Assembly: GCF_012275575.1 (NCBI RefSeq)
Contig: NZ_NPIH01000140.1
Coordinates: 1-46,817 of the forward strand
Direction of reading: 5' to 3'
DNA length: 46,817 nucleotides
DNA from: Paraburkholderia sp. SG-MS1
GTDB taxonomy: Bacteria; Pseudomonadota; Gammaproteobacteria; Burkholderiales; Burkholderiaceae
The notes beneath the pieces are model-generated. The model had not been told where the DNA came from, did no database searches, and saw only the letters and a list, made by a program, of their open reading frames with translations. Every line of letters begins with the position of its first letter. Position 1 is the first letter of the stretch. A program made the translations under genes and the position numbers. This document shows positions 9,093 to 17,713 of the stretch, one piece after another.

Positions 9093-10586
9093 TCAATCCT
9101 CGAGCGGTGACAACGCCTCGATCGGCATCTTCTTTTCCGAGCCGATGTGAATCGCCGGCACGAACGCGAGCAACGCCACCACGAAGATCGCGATCACGAA
9201 GATCGAAACGAACGTCAGATGCAGCGACTGATGCAACACCAGACGGATCATGTCGCTATCGCCGAGGCTCGCTACCTGATTCTGCAGCAGCGCTTTCAAC
9301 CGGTCCGACGTGACCACGGCCGTGCCCTGCGAATGACTGAGCCCGAAGTTGAGCACCGCGCCGAACAGCGTCGCGCCGAGCGTGCTGCCGAGATTGCGCG
9401 AAAAAATATTCGACGCGGTCGCGCTGCCGCGTTCATCCGTCTTGACGATTTCCTGAATCAGCACCAGCGAACTGACGCTCGACGTGCCCATGCCGAAGCC
9501 CATGATCAGCGAGCCGAACGCAGCGATCAACGGCGAGCCGCCGGGCGACAGGAACAGCAGCAGCGCAGCGCCGAGCGGCACGAACGCGCTGCCGCCGATG
9601 AGGATGCGCCGCAAGCCGAGGCGGTGGAACGACTTCGCCGCGAGCGTCGCGCCGGTGGGCCAGCCGACCATCATCATCGTGAGCGCGAGGCCGGCGACCA
9701 CCGGCGAGCGATGCAGCACGCCCTGCACGTACATCGGCAGGAAGGTGGTCGCGCCCATCAGGATCATGCCCGACAACAGGGTCGAGCCGTTGCACGCGGC
9801 AATCGGCCGGCGGCTCCAGAGGGCGAACGAGATCATCGGCTCGGCGGCGCGCCGCTCCTGCAGCACGAAGAACAGTACGCACAGCAGGAAGGCGACGCCT
9901 GCGAGCGATGCCATGGCGAGCGCGTCGTCGCCCGCGTAAGTCAGCGCCATCATCAACGCGGCGATCGCCGCCATGAACAATGCCGCGCCGCCAAAGTCGA
10001 TCGACGGACGCGCGTGCCGCTCCGATTCCCGCAGGAACGCGATGAAACCCGCAGCCGATGCGAGGCCGATCGGTACGTTCATCCAGAAGATCCACGCCCA
10101 CGACAGGTTGTGAATGATGAAGCCGCCGACCATTGGTCCGACCACCGCCGACACTGCCCAGACGCTCGCGAGGTAGCCTTGCACCTTGCCGCGTTCGCGT
10201 GCCGGATAGAGGTCGGCGACGATGGTCAGCGTGACCGGCTGGATCGCGCCCGCGCCGACGCCTTGTATCAGGCGGAACACGATCATGGCCGGCATCGACC
10301 ACGCGAAGCCGGCGAGCACCGAGCCGAGCAGGAAGATCGCGATGCCCGCGAGCATCACCGGTTTGCGTCCGTACAGGTCGGCGAGCTTGCCGAACACCAC
10401 GGTCATCGCCGTTTGCGTGAGCAGGAACGACGAGAAGACCCAACTGTACAGATGCAGGTCGCCGAGTTGCGTGACGATCTGGGGCATCGCGGTGGAGACG
10501 ATGGTGGCTTCGATGGCGACCATCGCCATGGAAGCCATGACGGCGGCAATGACTAAAGCGCGCGACGACTGAGGGCTGCGGGACAT
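9093..10586 (-). CDS. MFS drug:H+ antiporter, DHA2 (EmrB/QacA-like) family
   Basis: The protein is about 497 residues from the ATG at 10586 and very hydrophobic, consistent with the 14-segment DHA2 family in the inner membrane. The family's first-helix motif appears as IEATIVSTAMPQIV (about residue 24), the loop motif A as GKLADLYGRKPVMLAG, and motif C-like RLIQGVGAGAIQPV follows. It probably exports a drug or metabolite by proton exchange; the substrate cannot be read from sequence. The open frame extends upstream to 10931, but that stretch lacks transporter character and overlaps the divergent DUF1488 gene, so I start at MSRSPQSSRALV. No regulator lies next to it. Confidence 0.88.
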   Translation of the reverse strand: MSRSPQSSRALVIAAVMASMAMVAIEATIVSTAMPQIVTQLGDLHLYSWVFSSFLLTQTAMTVVFGKLADLYGRKPVMLAGIAIFLLGSVLAGFAWSMPAMIVFRLIQGVGAGAIQPVTLTIVADLYPARERGKVQGYLASVWAVSAVVGPMVGGFIIHNLSWAWIFWMNVPIGLASAAGFIAFLRESERHARPSIDFGGAALFMAAIAALMMALTYAGDDALAMASLAGVAFLLCVLFFVLQERRAAEPMISFALWSRRPIAACNGSTLLSGMILMGATTFLPMYVQGVLHRSPVVAGLALTMMMVGWPTGATLAAKSFHRLGLRRILIGGSAFVPLGAALLLFLSPGGSPLIAAFGSLIMGFGMGTSSVSSLVLIQEIVKTDERGSATASNIFSRNLGSTLGATLFGAVLNFGLSHSQGTAVVTSDRLKALLQNQVASLGDSDMIRLVLHQSLHLTFVSIFVIAIFVVALLAFVPAIHIGSEKKMPIEALSPLED

Positions 10587-10770
10587 GGAGGCGTTAGTAT
10601 CGGGGTGTTGGGCGCGTTTGACGGCTTTGCCGGGGGCTTGCCGCGACGCATCAGCGCGGCCGCGCGCGTGGCGGCCGATGTGGAGTATGCACCTTGCCGG
10701 GAATGCGCGCTCGCAGCGTGGCACAGGGTTTGCGCGTTCGAAATTCACTGTCGACACATGGAGGATCATT

Positions 10771-11031
10771 ATGAGGATCGAATTCACCGGACGCCGCGAA
10801 GTTGTGGCGGCGGCGCGCGTTGCCTTCGAGGCCAATGTGGACGGGGCGGACGTTTGGTGCAGCGTGTCGCTGGATGCGCTGAACGACCATTTCGGCAACC
10901 ACGGCCCGTCGGCCCACGATCTGGTGGGCACCTTCGAGGCGAACCGTGCGCGGATTGAAAATGCTACGCGGCGGGTCCTCGAAAAGAACGGCGGTCGTTC
11001 GGTTGAACTCGAGACCGGCGATTTTAATTAG
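10771..11031 (+). CDS. DUF1488 family small protein
   Basis: This 86-residue protein (MRIEFTGRREVVAAA...) matches the DUF1488 pattern, in which a short all-domain protein carries a central VWCSVSLDALNDHF and a C-terminal FEANRARIENATRR. Function is unknown; these are common in Burkholderiaceae. GGAGG lies just before the ATG. It has its own promoter region and is divergent from the MFS gene. A second DUF1488 gene occurs at 17714-17962. Confidence 0.75.
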   Translation: MRIEFTGRREVVAAARVAFEANVDGADVWCSVSLDALNDHFGNHGPSAHDLVGTFEANRARIENATRRVLEKNGGRSVELETGDFN

Positions 11032-11241
11032 GTTTCGATCGAAGCCGCGGCGGTTTCCGTAGGCCGTCGCGGCGAGTCTTCGAACGGCGAACTCATCGGC
11101 GACTTCTCCAGATCCAACAACAATCCCTTCGACACGTGGCCATTATTCTATGAAGACGCGGCGCCTATATTGAGTCCAGCGGTCGCGCAACATGTCATTT
11201 GCAGCACCGCCGACCATCAATTACTGGAGCTCGTTTTTATC

Positions 11242-11550
11242 ATGAAGTCCTTGATCAACGCTGTTGTCGTCGTCGCTTCCATCGCCGCATCGGCCACAGT
11301 GTTTGCGCAGTCGAATACCCGCATCACGCGCGAACAGGTACGCGCGGAACTCATCCAGCTCCAACAGGCTGGCTACCACGTCGGCGACGGCGATCAGACC
11401 CATTACCCCGAAGCGGTGCAGGCGGCGCAAGCGCGCATTGCCGCACAAAACAGCAGCGCGAGCGCCTACGGCGGCAGCGTCGCGGGTTCGTCGCAAAGCG
11501 GCCGGCCGGCGGTGTCGGCGGCTGACTGGAACGCGATGTATAGCCGTTGA
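11242..11550 (+). CDS. periplasmic DUF4148 protein
   Basis: The 102-residue product starts with a signal peptide (MKSLINAVVVVASIAASA, likely cleaved after VFA, before QSN). It continues with the DUF4148 core: TREQVRAELIQLQQAGY, then QTHYPEAVQAAQARI. The tail is Ser/Gly rich and ends in AADWNAMYSR. DUF4148 proteins are small exported proteins abundant in Burkholderia, of unknown role. The frame is open from 11170, but the signal peptide fixes the start at 11242; the ribosome site (GGAG) is about 12 bases away. It stands alone. Confidence 0.85.
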   Translation: MKSLINAVVVVASIAASATVFAQSNTRITREQVRAELIQLQQAGYHVGDGDQTHYPEAVQAAQARIAAQNSSASAYGGSVAGSSQSGRPAVSAADWNAMYSR

Positions 11551-11558
11551 TTCAATGC

Positions 11559-11579
11559 GCCGCACGCCGCACGCCGCAC
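11559..11579. repeat. 7-bp tandem repeat (GCCGCAC x3)
   Basis: Three exact copies of GCCGCAC sit just after the DUF4148 gene. The stretch 11551-11975 holds this repeat, the terminator at 11728 and the carbonic anhydrase leader; I see no convincing gene in it. Confidence 0.7.
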
Positions 11580-11727
11580 GATGCAGCGCATCGGCGACTC
11601 GCGCAACGTGTCCGGATTTGCGTCGTGGTGCAACGGACCCTTCCAGCGCGACGTCTATATCCGCTTCGTCGACGCAGGTACAGTAGTCATGCACGCACGA
11701 CTTCCGGTGTGCGAGCGAGAGAGTTGG

Positions 11728-11756
11728 CCCCGGCTGGAAACAGCCGGGGTTTTTTT
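11728..11756 (+). terminator. strong rho-independent terminator
   Basis: A perfect 9-bp stem CCCCGGCTG / CAGCCGGGG with a GAAA loop is followed by seven T. It lies 178 bases past the DUF4148 stop, leaving either a long 3' UTR or a separate small RNA ending here. Confidence 0.9.
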
Positions 11757-11975
11757 CAACTGCCGTGAACGGCGCGCAGGGTTCATCATGAAGGCGCGCC
11801 ACTTCGGGATTTCTTTTTTCTGTTCTTCACATCGGATATCCGGCGCAGGCGTTCACGTCGGCTGGGCGCAGCCCGCCGCGCGCGGCTACGGTATAGTCAC
11901 GCCAATCGATAGCACGCATGCCGCGGTTCGCCCGCACATGCATGGCGAACGTCCCCCGATTGTCTGGAGAACATC

Positions 11976-12611
11976 GTGCAGGAAATCATCAAAGGGTTCA
12001 TCCGGTTTCAACGCGACGTCTTTCCGCAGCAGATCGCGTTGTTCAAGCGTTTGTCGGCGGCGCAAAGTCCGAGCACGCTTTTCGTGACCTGCTCTGACAG
12101 CCGCGTGGTTCCCGAGTTGCTTACACAGGTCGAGCCAGGCGCGCTGTTCGTGATCCGAAACGCCGGCAACATCGTGCCGTCCTACGGTCCGGAACCGGGC
12201 GGGGTGTCGGCCACCGTCGAGTACGCGGTGGCGGTGCTGGGCGTGCGCGATATCGTGATTTGCGGCCACTCCAACTGCGGCGCAATGACGGCGATCTCGA
12301 CCTGCATGAATCTCGACCATCTGCCGGCGGTGGCAGGCTGGCTGCGTCACGCGGATGCGGCCAAGGCGGTCAATGCCTCACGCACCTATGATTCGGATGC
12401 CGAACGTCTCGATGCGCTGGTCAAGGACAACGTGATCGCGCAGCTCGGCAATATCCGCACGCATCCTTCTGTGGCCGTCGGACTCGCCAACAAGACCTTG
12501 CAATTGCATGGCTGGATTTTCCAGATCGAAACCGGCGTGATGCTCGCGCTCGATGGGCGCACCGGGGAATTCCTGCCGCTTGTCGACAATCCGGAAATTT
12601 ACGCGGGCTGA
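11976..12611 (+). CDS. can: beta-class carbonic anhydrase
   Basis: The 211-residue protein carries the beta-carbonic anhydrase zinc site: Cys39 in VTCSDSRV, with the Asp41/Arg43 pair, and His97 and Cys100 in GHSNCGAM. It interconverts CO2 and bicarbonate in the cytoplasm. Length and motifs match Can/CynT. Translation starts at GTG 11976 after a GGAGA ribosome site; no better ATG exists nearby. It is a single gene behind the terminator at 11756. Without cyanase neighbours I prefer the name can to cynT. Confidence 0.93.
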   Translation: MQEIIKGFIRFQRDVFPQQIALFKRLSAAQSPSTLFVTCSDSRVVPELLTQVEPGALFVIRNAGNIVPSYGPEPGGVSATVEYAVAVLGVRDIVICGHSNCGAMTAISTCMNLDHLPAVAGWLRHADAAKAVNASRTYDSDAERLDALVKDNVIAQLGNIRTHPSVAVGLANKTLQLHGWIFQIETGVMLALDGRTGEFLPLVDNPEIYAG

Positions 12612-12757
12612 GGCGTGGATGGCGTGTGAGGTTCCGATGCCAAGTCGGAGCAGTCGGTGTTGAGACACACCTGGCGATGACGTGGCATCGAAAACCTTTA
12701 GCGGCCTCTAGCGTCGCGGGAATGCATCCCTCGTGCGAGGCACGCCTCAAAGCCCGT

Positions 12758-13339
12758 TCAATCGATGAAGCACCGGAACGCCAGACTGATGCGCGGCTCG
12801 TTCTCGCCCGGCCGCTTCGGAATGCCGTGCTCATGCGTGAACTGGGCCGCATAGCTCATGACGAGGCAACTGCCCGCTTCCAGTTCGACATGGAGCACCC
12901 GGCCTGCGCCCCTCTTTGGACGGATCGACATGCGGCGGCTCGCGCCGAGCGAGATGATCGCGATCGGCTGCGCAGGCACTAGCCGCTCGGTCTTGTCGCT
13001 GTGGAGCGCGACGCTGTCGCTGCCGTCGCGATACAGATTGAGGCCGACCCGATTGAACGGTGCGCCGACGAGTGCGCGCACGGCCTCGAATGCCTCGCCT
13101 AACGGCGCGGGGAGCTGGGCGGATTCGCGCGAAAACGTGGCAAGCAGACGCGGTACGGCGACTTCGCGCTCGTACATCATGCGTTGCTGGCTGATCCAGC
13201 CGATGTTCTGACGCGCCTCGTCGAACCACCGCTGCGCGATGGCGGCCGGCACCGCCGAGGGCAGATAGCGGATGCCACCCTCCCGATCGTGGAGAACGGC
13301 CACGGGCTCTGGGGCGAACAGGCTTGGCTGGGACACCAT
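12758..13339 (-). CDS. alkB: AlkB-like Fe(II)/2-oxoglutarate DNA-repair dioxygenase
   Basis: The 193-residue protein resembles the ALKBH2/3-like bacterial AlkB group. Key features are NLYRDGSDSVALHSDKTE (Fe ligands His113 and Asp115), a third Fe ligand His171 in THEHGIPKR, and the 2-oxoglutarate arginine Arg183 in PRISLAFR. Such enzymes oxidatively remove alkyl groups from DNA bases. The frame opens at ATG 13378, but that codon overlaps the -10 box of the promoter, so an mRNA from it could not contain this ATG. I therefore start at 13339 (MVSQPSLFAP), although no good ribosome site is visible. A LexA box between -35 and -10 suggests SOS control. Confidence 0.88.
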   Translation of the reverse strand: MVSQPSLFAPEPVAVLHDREGGIRYLPSAVPAAIAQRWFDEARQNIGWISQQRMMYEREVAVPRLLATFSRESAQLPAPLGEAFEAVRALVGAPFNRVGLNLYRDGSDSVALHSDKTERLVPAQPIAIISLGASRRMSIRPKRGAGRVLHVELEAGSCLVMSYAAQFTHEHGIPKRPGENEPRISLAFRCFID

Positions 13340-13376
13340 GGCGAGGAGGGTGAGGCTGGAACGGTCAGGGCGTTTC

Positions 13377-13406
13377 ATTATACTGTGTTTTTATACAGTA
13401 TTTTAA
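13377..13406 (-). promoter_or_regulatory. sigma70 promoter of the alkB-like gene
   Basis: On the minus strand TATAAT (13382-13377) is a perfect -10. TTAAAA (13406-13401) fits a -35 with an 18-base spacer. Transcription would start near 13370, downstream of the first possible ATG. Confidence 0.7.
13383..13398. promoter_or_regulatory. LexA (SOS) box, CTGT-N8-ACAG
   Basis: CTGTGTTTTTATACAG fits the CTGT-N8-ACAG LexA consensus exactly, with the preferred TA flank on each side. It fills the spacer between -35 and -10 of the alkB-like promoter, an ideal repressor position. Confidence 0.85.
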
Positions 13407-13586
13407 GGTTGCCGTTGCCGAACGGCTTATCCGCACCAGTTGCTTACGCGGGCAGTGGCATGGCTCGACGAGGCTCCTTCGTCCAACGGTGAATGCATCG
13501 GCGTGAATGGCGCTTGATCCACGCCTCGTGCAGATAACAGGGGTGGCAATTAGCCATGACGGCACCTGCTCTGCCCGAGTATTCAC

Positions 13587-14558
13587 TTAGTCTCGACTCG
13601 CGACCAACGCCTGCAGCTTCTGCCGTTCCGAACGGCGCCAGTCCGCGGGCGTCATGCCCATGTGCAAAGTGAAAGCGCGCCTGAATGCAGCCACGGATCT
13701 GTAGCCGACGGTCTCGGCCACAACCTCGGTGGACACGCCTGTTTTTTTCAGCTCATTGGCGGCCAAGGCCATCCGGACATCGGTCAGCAGTTCATTCGGC
13801 GAGCGTCCTACCTTTTCCTGAAAGTGACGAATCAGTGTCGCGCGCGACATGCTGCACAGGTCGGCCAACGTCGACAGCGTCCACGCGCCTGCCGGGTCGC
13901 CGAATATGGCCGCGAGTGCGGGCACGAGACGCGGATGGCCAGCGAGAGCGAGTAGTCCGGTCGGGGCTTCGTCGGATTCGCTGGCCATGCGCAGCGCCAG
14001 CGCGAAAAGAGCCGCGGATAGCGCGTTCATCATCGCGTAGCCCCCCAGATTGCCTACGTTCGATTCCCCTCGCATCAGCGCCACGAGACCATTCAGTTGC
14101 GCAGACGTGCCTTCGGAGCCGTCGGTGGTGGATGTTCGGATCACGAGCCGCGTCGGCAGATAGGCACGAATAAACCTGTCGTGAGGCGGCGCCAGAACGA
14201 TTCGGCCGCAGAGCATGTCAAGACGCTCGCCGGTCCCTGTGTTTTCGCTAATGGTCAGGTTCAAGCCTTCGTGCTGACGCGCACGCTTCGGCCGCGCGCC
14301 GCTGCCGTCATGAAGAACGTGGGCGCAGCCGTGCGGAAACATCACGATGTCGCCAGCGCGAAGATGTTGTGGCTTGCCAATGCCGGGCGTCTCCAGGATG
14401 CCGGACCCGCTGAGCACGATGTGATAGGGCATTTCGCCCGCATCGGAATCGCCATAGACGACCTGCCACGGAGCGCCGTACAGACATCGGAGTTCCAGTT
14501 GGCCGCGCACGGTCATCATGGCGAGAAGACGGCTGAGCCAATCCAGAGGAGGTGACAT
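13587..14558 (-). CDS. AraC-family transcriptional regulator (cupin sensor domain)
   Basis: The 323-residue protein has an N-terminal cupin-like sensor (MPYHIVLSGSGILE and LRAGDIVMFPHGCAHVL) and a C-terminal AraC DNA-binding domain. Its two helix-turn-helix units are LADLCSMSRATLIRHFQEKVG and VAETVGYRSVAAFRRAFTLHMG. The start at 14558 (MSPPLDWLSRLL) precedes the cupin; upstream in-frame ATGs lack ribosome sites. It is divergent from the AhpD-like gene with a 111-base gap and most likely controls it. The signal is unknown. Confidence 0.88.
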   Translation of the reverse strand: MSPPLDWLSRLLAMMTVRGQLELRCLYGAPWQVVYGDSDAGEMPYHIVLSGSGILETPGIGKPQHLRAGDIVMFPHGCAHVLHDGSGARPKRARQHEGLNLTISENTGTGERLDMLCGRIVLAPPHDRFIRAYLPTRLVIRTSTTDGSEGTSAQLNGLVALMRGESNVGNLGGYAMMNALSAALFALALRMASESDEAPTGLLALAGHPRLVPALAAIFGDPAGAWTLSTLADLCSMSRATLIRHFQEKVGRSPNELLTDVRMALAANELKKTGVSTEVVAETVGYRSVAAFRRAFTLHMGMTPADWRRSERQKLQALVASRD

Positions 14559-14669
14559 GTTTCTGCCTACGTTGATACTTTCGAGCATGATATTGATAAT
14601 TAACAGGCTCAACAAGCTCACCCTGCGGCCCTAAAGTGGAGGCTCCTACACCACTGAATGAGGTCCATC

Positions 14670-15209
14670 ATGAGCCGCATCGCCATTCCCGCTGTGACGA
14701 ACGCCACTGGCGCGACCGCCGACGTCTATGCGCAAGTGCGCAAATTCGCCGGCGCAAGTGTGCCTAACCTGTTCGCCGCGCTGGGTCATCTCGCGCCTGC
14801 AACATTGAGCGCCGCGTTGAATGCCGAAGGCGCGCTGGCAGCCAGCAGTCTGAGCAAGGCGGATCTGGAAACCATCAAGCTGCTGGTGAGCGAGCAGACA
14901 GGTTGTGACTACTGTGTCGCCGCGCACGCGATGCTCGGGAAGACGGCGGGCCTCTCGCCCGAAGCGCTGAAGCAGATCCGCGCGGGCGAGGCGACCGGCG
15001 ATGCCAGGCGCGACGCGCTTGTCCACTTCGTGCTGAATCTGCAGACGACGCGCGGCACGATTAGCGAAAACGAATTCTCGGCGATTCGCGCGGCCGGCTA
15101 CAGCGAGACGCAACTGGCCGAGATCTCGCTCGCAATCGCCATGACGATTTTCACCAACACGTTCAATCGCATCAACGACACCGAGGTCGATTTTCCGCCG
15201 GTGAAGTGA
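14670..15209 (+). CDS. AhpD-like carboxymuconolactone-decarboxylase-fold protein
   Basis: This 179-residue protein carries the AhpD active-site pattern E-x11-CxxC-xxx-H: Glu67, Cys79, Cys82 and His86 in GCDYCVAAHAM. AhpD proteins are thiol peroxidase or disulfide-relay partners of AhpC; others of the fold are decarboxylases without the CxxC. The start at 14670 (MSRIAIPAV) has AGG at the right distance. It is followed after 95 bases by a dihydrolipoamide-dehydrogenase-like flavoprotein and preceded by a divergent AraC regulator. I infer a redox unit. It is not next to ahpC. Confidence 0.85.
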   Translation: MSRIAIPAVTNATGATADVYAQVRKFAGASVPNLFAALGHLAPATLSAALNAEGALAASSLSKADLETIKLLVSEQTGCDYCVAAHAMLGKTAGLSPEALKQIRAGEATGDARRDALVHFVLNLQTTRGTISENEFSAIRAAGYSETQLAEISLAIAMTIFTNTFNRINDTEVDFPPVK

Positions 15210-15304
15210 CATCGGCGTTGGCACGCGCTACGTCTACGTCCTCAGGCAAGGGCCGGATCGCTGCTGCGCTGTACTAATTAACCTCTAGATGAATGGAGAA
15301 TGTG

Positions 15305-16705
15305 ATGTCCCAAGTTGAACATGTCGATACGTTGATTCTCGGCAGTGGCCAGGGCCGCAAGCTGCTGGCGTGGCATCTGGCCCGATCGGGGCAACGCGTG
15401 GCCGTGGTCGAACGGCAGTGGGTAGGCGGCTCCTGTCCGGCCGTCGCCTGTCTGCCGAGCAAGAACGAAATCTGGAGCGCGCGTGTTGCGCACCTGACGC
15501 GACATGCCGGCCAGTTCGGTACGACGACTGGTGCCGTGTCCATCGACATGACGAAGGTGCGCGAGCGCAAGCGCGGCATGATCGAAAGAGAGGTGGTGTT
15601 TCACCTGGAGGCGTATGCGTCGAGCGGCGCCGAACTGATCATGGGCCGTGGCCGCTTTGTCGGACCGAAGACGATCGAGGTCCAGCTCAACGATGGCGGC
15701 ACGCGTACGCTCAGCGGTAACCAGGTGGTGCTCAACGTCGGCACGCACGCCGCGATTCCCGATCTGCCCGGGCTGCGCGCGTCGGAGCCGCTGACCCATA
15801 TTGGCGCGCTCGACCTCGACTATGCGCCGGCGCATCTCGTCGTGCTCGGTGGCGGGTACATCGGCATCGAGATGGCGCAGGCGTATCGCCGCTTCGGCAG
15901 CCGCGTGACCATCGTCGAGCGCGGTTCCCGGCTGATGGGTCGCGAAGACGTGGACGTGAGCGAAGAGATGTATCGCATTCTCCGCGCGGAGGGGATCGAG
16001 ATGGTGCTGGGCGCCGAAACGATCAGCGTCGAGGGCCGCTCGGGAACGCAGGTGCGCATTGTCGTGCGCACCGGTTCAGGCGAGCGGACGATAGACGGCA
16101 GCGACATTCTCGTTGCGGCGGGCCGCGTACCGAACACGGCTGACATCGGGCTGGAGCAGGCAGGCATCGAGCTCGATGAGCGTGGATATATTCGCGTGAA
16201 CGACCGGTTGCAGGCATCGGCGCCCGACGTGTGGGCGATCGGTGAAGTCGCGGGCAGTCCGCAGTTCACGCACGTATCGGTCGATGACTTCAGGATCGTG
16301 CGCGACAACCTGGCCGGCGTAAATCGCAGAACGACCGATCGTCTGGTTCCGTACACGCTGTTCACCGATCCGCCGCTTGCGCGTGTGGGTTTGAGCGAAA
16401 GCGATGCGCAGCGCCGCGGCATCGCCGTGCGCGTCGCGACACTGCCGATGAGCCATGTGCTGCGAACCGAAGCCACTGACGAAACGCAGGGCTTCATGAA
16501 AGTGCTCGTCGGCGCCAACGACGACCGCATCCTGGGCTTCACGATGATCGGCCCGGAAGCGGGAGAGGTGATGGCGGCGATGCAAACTGCGATGCTCGCT
16601 GGCCTTCCGTATCAGACGCTGCGCGATGCGGTCATCTCGCATCTGACTTTCGCGGAGGGGTTTGGGCCGTTGCTCTCGAAGGTGCCTGCAAGAGTGATGG
16701 AATAG
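15305..16705 (+). CDS. class I pyridine nucleotide-disulfide oxidoreductase (Lpd/MerA-like flavoprotein)
   Basis: This 466-residue FAD enzyme has the redox-active disulfide Cys44/Cys49 (GGSCPAVACLPSK) and the NAD(P) Rossmann motif VVLGGGYIGIEMAQAY. It also has the FAD motif DVWAIGEVAGSPQFTH (Gly where ATGD is usual in the family: AIGEVAG). The C-terminal catalytic His-Glu region is ISHLTFAEGFGPLL. Class I members are dihydrolipoamide dehydrogenase, glutathione reductase and mercuric reductase; the substrate is unknown here. Start 15305 is preferred to 15293 because GGAGA sits 8 bases before it. Its neighbour, the AhpD-like protein, is a likely electron acceptor. Confidence 0.9.
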   Translation: MSQVEHVDTLILGSGQGRKLLAWHLARSGQRVAVVERQWVGGSCPAVACLPSKNEIWSARVAHLTRHAGQFGTTTGAVSIDMTKVRERKRGMIEREVVFHLEAYASSGAELIMGRGRFVGPKTIEVQLNDGGTRTLSGNQVVLNVGTHAAIPDLPGLRASEPLTHIGALDLDYAPAHLVVLGGGYIGIEMAQAYRRFGSRVTIVERGSRLMGREDVDVSEEMYRILRAEGIEMVLGAETISVEGRSGTQVRIVVRTGSGERTIDGSDILVAAGRVPNTADIGLEQAGIELDERGYIRVNDRLQASAPDVWAIGEVAGSPQFTHVSVDDFRIVRDNLAGVNRRTTDRLVPYTLFTDPPLARVGLSESDAQRRGIAVRVATLPMSHVLRTEATDETQGFMKVLVGANDDRILGFTMIGPEAGEVMAAMQTAMLAGLPYQTLRDAVISHLTFAEGFGPLLSKVPARVME

Positions 16706-16838
16706 GGGCCATCTAGCGATTGCGGAAAAGCCCTTTGCTCTGCCAAAACCCGTCGAAGATCGGCGGGCTTCGCGACGGACATCTGTTCAATCTGTTCCAT
16801 TGCGCCTAAGATTTTCGCGAGAGTAAGAGGGAGGCGTC

Positions 16839-17657
16839 ATGGACAGCTCGGGTACCAACACTCGCTTCGCCGGCTCGATCCCCGAGCTGTATGACAGTCA
16901 TCTCGTTCCGCTGATCTTTGAACCCTACGCCGCGGATCTTGCGAAGCGGGTAGCGGCGCGCCATCCGTCTCGCGTGCTCGAGACCGCAGCCGGCACCGGC
17001 GTCGTAACCCGCGCAATGGCGCGTACCTTGCCCACACACGTGGACCTGATTGCGACCGATCTGCATCAGCCCATGCTCGATCGTGCCGCAGCAATCGGCA
17101 CCCTAAGACCGGTGACGTGGCAACAGGCGGACGCAACCCGCCTGCCTTTCGACGACGCGACTTTCGACATCGTCGTCTGCCAGTTCGGCGTCATGTTCTT
17201 CGCGGACAAAGCGCGAGCATTTTCCGAAGCTCGGCGCGTACTCCGGCGCGATGGCGTGCTGCTGTTCAACGTGTGGGATCGCATCGAGGAAAACGAATTT
17301 GCCGATACCGTCACGACGGCGCTCGCGGGTCTCTTTTCCACGGACCCGCCACGTTTCATGGCGCGCACGCCGCATGGCTATTTCGACAGGCACGTGATTT
17401 CAAGCGATCTCGTCGAGGCGGGCTTTGGCGCGGCGCCGCGCGTCGAGACGATTGCGGCGCGCAGCTGCGCGGCATCGGCTCGCGAGCCGGCCGTCGCCTA
17501 CTGCCAGGGAACGCCCTTGCGCAATGAGATTGAGGCCCGTTCTGGCGGCGGTGTCGAGGAGGCGACTTCAGCGTGCGCAACGGCGATTGCCGAGCGATTC
17601 GGCACGGGGCCAGTTGAAGGGAAGATTCAGGCGCACGTGGTTGGCGTGGAGCACTGA
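16839..17657 (+). CDS. class I SAM-dependent methyltransferase
   Basis: The 272-residue protein shows motif I VLETAAGTGVVTRAMA (residues 46-61), the acidic DLIATDLHQPML strand, motif IV FDIVVCQFGVMFFADKA, and the post-motif ARRVLRRDGVLLFNVWD. It belongs to the Methyltransf_11 type related to UbiE. The substrate is not evident. A GGGAGG ribosome site precedes ATG 16839. It is monocistronic, 130 bases after the flavoprotein. Confidence 0.88.
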   Translation: MDSSGTNTRFAGSIPELYDSHLVPLIFEPYAADLAKRVAARHPSRVLETAAGTGVVTRAMARTLPTHVDLIATDLHQPMLDRAAAIGTLRPVTWQQADATRLPFDDATFDIVVCQFGVMFFADKARAFSEARRVLRRDGVLLFNVWDRIEENEFADTVTTALAGLFSTDPPRFMARTPHGYFDRHVISSDLVEAGFGAAPRVETIAARSCAASAREPAVAYCQGTPLRNEIEARSGGGVEEATSACATAIAERFGTGPVEGKIQAHVVGVEH

Positions 17658-17713
17658 CGGCGGCCGGCAGAGGACGGACGATGGCACATGCAATCGGCTG
17701 CTAGCCGCCAGAT

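Noticed and set aside
9147..10556. 469-codon open frame opposite the MFS gene
   Set aside because: Antisense to the transporter; Arg/Glu/His-rich, typical of a GC-rich shadow frame.
13340..13378. N-terminal 13 residues of the AlkB-like frame
   Set aside because: The ATG at 13378 overlaps the -10 box, so transcripts start after it.
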